Below are positions 42,415 to 46,192 of a stretch of DNA of 46,192 nucleotides, piece by piece. Position 1 is the first letter of the stretch, and every line of letters starts with the position of its first letter. The stretch is taken from contig JAAVCL010000024.1 of assembly GCA_014802335.1 (NCBI GenBank), forward strand, positions 71,346-117,537, given 5' to 3'. A program made the translations under genes and the position numbers. The notes beneath the pieces were generated by a model. The model did no database searches, was not told the origin of the DNA, and was given only the letters and a program-made list of their open reading frames with translations. The stretch is from Bacteroides sp. (lineage in GTDB: Bacteria; Bacteroidota; Bacteroidia; Bacteroidales; Muribaculaceae).

Positions 42415-43628
42415 TCTGCTACAAGTCTACATATATTAACGATAACTTCTGTGGCTTTTTCCATTGACTGAATCGGCACATATTCAAAACGTCCGTGGAA
42501 ATTCTCGCCACCTGCGAATATATTGGGGCAGGGGAGACCTTTGAATGAAAGCTGGGCGCCGTCGGTGCCTCCGCGGATGGGTTGTACTTTTGGCTCGATT
42601 CCGGCTTCACGCATGGCTTTCTCTACGAGTTCGATGATGTGCATCATCGGCTCTATTTTTTCGCGCATGTTGTAATATTGGTCTTTGATTTCAACAGTGC
42701 AGCTGCCGGGGAATTCCATGTTGGTCTTACGGCACAGATGCTCGATTTCCTTTTTGCGGCTCTCGAAACGTGCACGGTCGTGGTCGCGGATTATGTAGGT
42801 GAGTGTGGTCCTTTCAACGTCTCCTTCTATTCCTACAAGATGATAGAACCCTTCATAACCTTCGGTATGTTCGGGGGTCTCCCAGCGGGGAAGCATCGTG
42901 ATGAAACTGTTGGCCACGCGAATCGAATTGATCATCTTGTGTTTTGCATATCCGGGGTGAACGTTGCGGCCTTTGATGGTGACTTTGGCCGAAGCTGCAT
43001 TGAAGTTTTCATATTCAAGTTCTCCCACGGCGCCGCCATCCATGGTGTAGGCGAAGTCGCATCCGAATTTTTCTACATCAAATTTATGAGCTCCCAGACC
43101 TATTTCCTCATCCGGATTAAATCCTATCCTGATTTTGCCATGCTTGATTTCAGGGTGCGACTGAAGATAGGCCATGGCGGTGAGGATTTCGGCTATACCC
43201 GCCTTGTCATCGGCACCCAAAAGGGTAGTGCCGTCGGTAACGATAAGATCATTGCCAAGGTAATTCACAAGTTCCGGGAAGTCCTCGGTGTTGAGAGTGA
43301 TATTTTCCTCTTTGTTCAACACAATCGGTTGGCCGTCATAGTTTTTTACGATGCGCGGCTTTACATGGCGCCCCGACATGTCAGGACTCGTATCCATGTG
43401 AGCAATAAAGCCGATTACGGGAACCGCTTTATCCGTATTGGCCGGGAGGGTGGCAAAAAGATAGCCGTTATCATCGAGGCTTACTTCATCAAGGCCCATT
43501 CCCAAAAGAACTGCTTTTAGATATTTGGCAAATTCCATCTGACCCGGCGATGAAGGGGTCAGATTGGTGGCCTCGTCACTTTGTGTGTCAAATTTCACAA
43601 AGTCGAGAAATCTATCTGTTACTGTCAT
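42411..43628 (-). CDS. pepT: Peptidase T (tripeptide aminopeptidase)
   Basis: PepT is a cytosolic di-zinc M20 peptidase that removes N-terminal residues from tripeptides. The 405-residue protein shows the first ligand motif [11 protein letters not shown] (His and catalytic Asp), [13 protein letters not shown] (bridging Asp), [10 protein letters not shown] (Glu pair), YTMDGG (Asp), and the C-terminal [15 protein letters not shown] and [10 protein letters not shown] (His). The length matches the family. It is the first gene of the pepT-miaA pair and diverges from the nuclease gene; the 126-base spacer must hold both promoters. Confidence 0.96.
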   Translation of the reverse strand: MTVTDRFLDFVKFDTQSDEATNLTPSSPGQMEFAKYLKAVLLGMGLDEVSLDDNGYLFATLPANTDKAVPVIGFIAHMDTSPDMSGRHVKPRIVKNYDGQPIVLNKEENITLNTEDFPELVNYLGNDLIVTDGTTLLGADDKAGIAEILTAMAYLQSHPEIKHGKIRIGFNPDEEIGLGAHKFDVEKFGCDFAYTMDGGAVGELEYENFNAASAKVTIKGRNVHPGYAKHKMINSIRVANSFITMLPRWETPEHTEGYEGFYHLVGIEGDVERTTLTYIIRDHDRARFESRKKEIEHLCRKTNMEFPGSCTVEIKDQYYNMREKIEPMMHIIELVEKAMREAGIEPKVQPIRGGTDGAQLSFKGLPCPNIFAGGENFHGRFEYVPIQSMEKATEVIVNICRLVAE

Positions 43629-43742
43629 TTTTTTTCGTTGTTAACGCAGTTGCAGGAGTTTCGCAGGTTCGGCTTGTTTTCGAAATTCCGCTTGCTGCAA
43701 TGTTCATTGTGCGAATATACAAATTTTTTCCAAATAAATCGT

Positions 43743-43750
43743 TAATTTTG
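43743..43750 (+). promoter_or_regulatory. -7 box abutting the nuclease start codon
   Basis: TAATTTTG is followed by four bases and the ATG at 43755, so the predicted message would be leaderless. There is no TTTG at -33. Confidence 0.35.
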
Positions 43751-43754
43751 CCGT

Positions 43755-44612
43755 ATGAAAAAAAAATTACCGATTCTTTTATTAATTCTGTCGCTGATAC
43801 TGGTTGCGATAGGCATTTACGGTGTGGTAAAAAGCCGCAACGATAAGGAGTCTTCTCGTATGCATACAACATTGGGAGGATATAGTGATACCGACCATCA
43901 TCCAATGGATGTGAAAAAGAGTGCTGACGATTATCTTTACGTGTCTATGCCCGAGAAAACACCGGGTTATATCAAGGATTATACCGGATTCAGGGTGTCT
44001 TTCAATCAAGACAATCACACACCCAATTGGGTGGCATGGGAACTCCTCGGTTCGGAAACTGAAGGGGGAGTGGCTCGTAACAATAAGTTCTGGCAAGACA
44101 CAGAAGTGCCGGGATGCCCCACCACACGCGATTATTCCAATTCGGGCTACGACCGGGGGCATCTGTGTCCGTCGGCCGATCAGAAATGGAGTGACCAAAG
44201 CATGATAGATTGCTTCTCGCTATCTAACATTGCCCCCCAGGACCATAATCTGAACACCGGTGCGTGGAAGACTCTTGAGAACAAGGAAAGGCAATGGGCC
44301 AAACGCGATTCTGCCATTATAATTATCGCAGGCCCAATATATACGCCAAACGACAAGAAGACAATAGGGCAGGCGAACGTAAGAGTGCCAAGTGCCTTTT
44401 TTAAGATTTTAGCCGCACCTTATCTGAAAAATCCGCGGGGAATCGCCTTTGTATATCCCAACATGACTGCCCCCGGAAATATGCAGCAATATGCTATGTC
44501 CATCCGCGAGCTTGAAAAGTTAACCGGTTTTAATTTTTTCTCTCGACTCCCCGAAAAAGAACAGGATATTCTTGAGATGACGGCCTCGTTCAACGATTGG
44601 AATAAACGCTAA
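43755..44612 (+). CDS. DNA/RNA non-specific endonuclease, membrane-anchored or secreted
   Basis: This 285-residue protein has an uncleaved or cleaved hydrophobic N-terminus (LPILLLILSLILVAIGIYGVV) and a beta-beta-alpha-metal nuclease domain of the NucA/Serratia type. The signature DRGHLCPSADQ (133-143) carries the catalytic His136, and SLSNIAPQDHNLNTGAWKTLE supplies the metal-binding Asn. Downstream GPIYTPNDKKTIG and VPSAFFKILA are also family-typical. Likely a periplasmic or surface nuclease for nutrient DNA. It ends 22 bases before mnmE and may be co-transcribed with it. Confidence 0.93.
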   Translation: MKKKLPILLLILSLILVAIGIYGVVKSRNDKESSRMHTTLGGYSDTDHHPMDVKKSADDYLYVSMPEKTPGYIKDYTGFRVSFNQDNHTPNWVAWELLGSETEGGVARNNKFWQDTEVPGCPTTRDYSNSGYDRGHLCPSADQKWSDQSMIDCFSLSNIAPQDHNLNTGAWKTLENKERQWAKRDSAIIIIAGPIYTPNDKKTIGQANVRVPSAFFKILAAPYLKNPRGIAFVYPNMTAPGNMQQYAMSIRELEKLTGFNFFSRLPEKEQDILEMTASFNDWNKR

Positions 44613-44634
44613 TTTACAAACATCCGCAGACACA

Positions 44635-46074
44635 ATGAAGACAATTGCAGCAATTTCAACTCCCCCCGGATCAGGCGGAATAGCAGTAATAAGACTCTCG
44701 GGTCAAGATGCACTTGAGATCGCCGCTCGCGCATGGAAAGGTAAAAATTTAACTGAAGCTTCTTCTCACACGGCTCATCTCGGAACACTTTGCGACCCCA
44801 ACGGTGAACCGATAGACCAATGTGTGGCCACAATCTTCCGCGGCCCAAATTCATTTACCGGCGAAAACACGGTGGAATTTTCTCTTCACGGCTCGCGCTG
44901 GATACAACGAAAGGCGATGGATGCATTGCTCGCTTTCGGGTCTGCCCCCGCCAATCCGGGTGAATTTACGCAAAGAGCTTTTATAAACGGGAAAATAGAC
45001 CTGGCTCAAGCCGAGGCCGTAGCCGACCTTATCGCATCCTCATCGCGGGCTGCACACAAAATGGCTCTCAGGCAAATGGATGGCTCTTTCTCGCGCCGAC
45101 TCGAACAACTGCGCACTCAAATCATTGAACTCGCCTCCCTCCTTGAACTCGAACTTGACTTTTCCGAAGAGGAACTGGAATTTGCCGACCGCAAAAAATT
45201 GCGGGAACTCACTGATACCACCATTGCAACAATATCAAATCTCGCCGACACCTATTCGGCCGGACGTGCCTTCAAAGAAGGAGTCCCCGTGGTGATTGCA
45301 GGTGCCCCAAATGCCGGTAAATCAACTCTGCTGAATGCTCTGTTACAAACAGACAAAGCAATAGTATCCGATATCCCCGGAACAACACGCGACATTGTGG
45401 AAGACACCATAGAAATAGGAGGCATACTGTTCCGCTTTCTCGACACCGCCGGACTTCGGGAAACAACCGACACCATCGAAGCCATAGGCATTGACCGCGC
45501 ACGCGAAGCACTTCAGAAAGCCTCGATAATACTCTGGCTCATTGACCCCACCGTGCCGCTCGAACCCCAATGGAAAGAGCTGCAAGCCGCCCTCCCCAAC
45601 ATCAGCGACTCAAAAATAATTCTCCTGCAAACAAAATCCGACATCTATCCCCAACCCCTCAAAGTCCCCGCAGATTTGTCGGAACTGAACCTCCCTGCGC
45701 TTACACAAGAATCAAAACCGGGCGTTGGTGCGCTTACACAAGAATCAGTACCGGGAGTTGGTGCGCTTACTCAAATCTCGGCAAACACAGGCGAAGGAAT
45801 AAACAGTTTAAAACAGGCCCTGACTCGAATCGCCACCTCAGACCACGATCCGGCCAACGAACTCATCATCACCAATGCGCGGCACCACACCGAGCTAACA
45901 GCCGGGATAGAATCACTAAGACGCGTAAGAGCAGCCCTCGACACAGACCTCTCGGCCGACTTCATAGCGCAAGACATCCGCGAAGCCTCGCACCATCTCG
46001 GCCTCGTCACCGGCGCCATCACCACCGACAACCTCCTCTCCTCCATCTTCGCCAACTTCTGTATCGGCAAATGA
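44635..46074 (+). CDS. mnmE: tRNA modification GTPase MnmE
   Basis: MnmE with MnmG modifies U34 of tRNAs to cmnm5U or nm5U. The 479-residue protein has the folate-binding N-terminal domain (ISTPPGSGGIAVIRLSG, FTGENTVEFSLHGS, NPGEFTQRAFINGKIDLAQAEAV), G1 GAPNAGKST, G2/G3 IPGTTRDIVED and DTAGLRET, G4 TKSD, and the C-terminal FCIGK with the catalytic Cys. Between G4 and the G5-like SANTGEG is an in-frame duplication of 33 bases giving ALTQESKPGVG, ALTQESVPGVG and then ALTQISANTGEG. It is otherwise intact. Confidence 0.96.
   Translation: MKTIAAISTPPGSGGIAVIRLSGQDALEIAARAWKGKNLTEASSHTAHLGTLCDPNGEPIDQCVATIFRGPNSFTGENTVEFSLHGSRWIQRKAMDALLAFGSAPANPGEFTQRAFINGKIDLAQAEAVADLIASSSRAAHKMALRQMDGSFSRRLEQLRTQIIELASLLELELDFSEEELEFADRKKLRELTDTTIATISNLADTYSAGRAFKEGVPVVIAGAPNAGKSTLLNALLQTDKAIVSDIPGTTRDIVEDTIEIGGILFRFLDTAGLRETTDTIEAIGIDRAREALQKASIILWLIDPTVPLEPQWKELQAALPNISDSKIILLQTKSDIYPQPLKVPADLSELNLPALTQESKPGVGALTQESVPGVGALTQISANTGEGINSLKQALTRIATSDHDPANELIITNARHHTELTAGIESLRRVRAALDTDLSADFIAQDIREASHHLGLVTGAITTDNLLSSIFANFCIGK
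45697..45762 (+). repeat. In-frame 33-bp tandem repeat inside mnmE
   Basis: Units 45697-45729 and 45730-45762 differ at only a few bases, and a third partial unit (GCGCTTACTCAAATCTC) follows. Each adds 11 residues just ahead of the G5 loop. Confidence 0.9.
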
Positions 46075-46111
46075 CCATGTGATTAGAAACGATTACAATT
46101 TAGCATAATAT

Positions 46112-46159
46112 GTTAGTATGGCACTCTTTACGGGGTGCCATTTTTGTTGCCACACTAAC
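46112..46159 (+). terminator. Terminator of mnmE with a competing outer stem
   Basis: ATGGCAC/GTGCCAT (46118-46124 with 46135-46141) followed by TTTTTG is a compact terminator. The segment GTTAGTATGGCA (46112-46123) can instead pair with TGCCACACTAAC (46148-46159) with one mismatch, so two structures exclude each other. Confidence 0.65.
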
Positions 46160-46192
46160 CGATTTTATCGGTTTCTGCTCGATTTTACGCCC

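Noticed and set aside
42582..43520. Long open frame on the plus strand opposite pepT
   Set aside because: Shadow frame; pepT has all metal-ligand motifs on the minus strand.
46050..46192. Island integration at the 3' end of mnmE (as for SGI1-type elements)
   Set aside because: The mnmE end is intact, but no integrase or repeated attachment core is visible in the 118 bases left in the window.

Overview
This window looks like chromosomal DNA from the order Bacteroidales, most likely a gut Muribaculaceae-type organism; the family call is an inference. The grounds are: TAnnTTTG / TTTG promoters of the Bacteroidota type; lipoproteins whose lipobox Cys is followed by an Asp run; a carboxypeptidase-like/plug/barrel outer-membrane receptor; type IX secretion-like C-terminal tails; C10 and C25 cysteine peptidases; and the gene order rplM-rpsI-rpsB-tsf. 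No rRNA, tRNA, CRISPR array, insertion sequence with transposase, or phage module was seen.

Layout. 1-5.9 kb: the 5' part of fabD, an OPT-family transporter, enolase, and a RecD-like helicase facing away from enolase. 5.9-8.4 kb: two paralogous small lipoproteins flanking a PAP2 phosphatase and a cluster of REP-like palindromes. 8.5-11.4 kb: a leftward translation operon (rplM, rpsI, rpsB, tsf) with hairpins between genes. 11.4-15.2 kb: a second REP-like pair, purN and an outer-membrane receptor. 15.4-19.7 kb: ilvE with an HD-domain protein, a tiny secreted protein, a low-complexity repeat and rpsA. 19.8-20.8 kb: a lipoprotein and a DUF805 membrane protein. 20.9-26.3 kb: a leftward set (TraB/GumN-like protein, ABC ATPase, membrane protein, GntR regulator, NatA-like and NatB-like ABC subunits). 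26.4-29.3 kb: a SulP anion transporter behind a long structured leader, then an SGNH hydrolase. 29.4-31.3 kb: a beta-barrel protein and a YitT protein. 31.6-41.4 kb: an AT-rich accessory region with a gingipain-like C25 peptidase, a tailed secreted protein, a lipoprotein serpin, a C10 (streptopain-like) lipoprotein, a small secreted protein and a membrane-anchored TPR regulator. 41.5-46.1 kb: miaA, pepT, a secreted nuclease and mnmE.

How the genes work together. Most of the window is housekeeping. The accessory region at 31.6-41.4 kb is the best candidate for an undescribed system: two different secreted or surface cysteine peptidases, a surface serpin, a small secreted protein beside the C10 enzyme that could be its inhibitor, and a one-protein membrane regulator, bounded by two related AT-rich palindromes. 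The other signals outside known genes are the SulP leader with its 22-bp inverted arms and a further copy downstream, a REP-like family, a roughly 200-bp MITE-like element with a second diverged copy, and an unusual number of short tandem duplications, several just behind stop codons and one in frame inside mnmE.

Limits. Family calls come from reading motifs by eye, without database searches. Promoter and terminator calls are pattern matches only.
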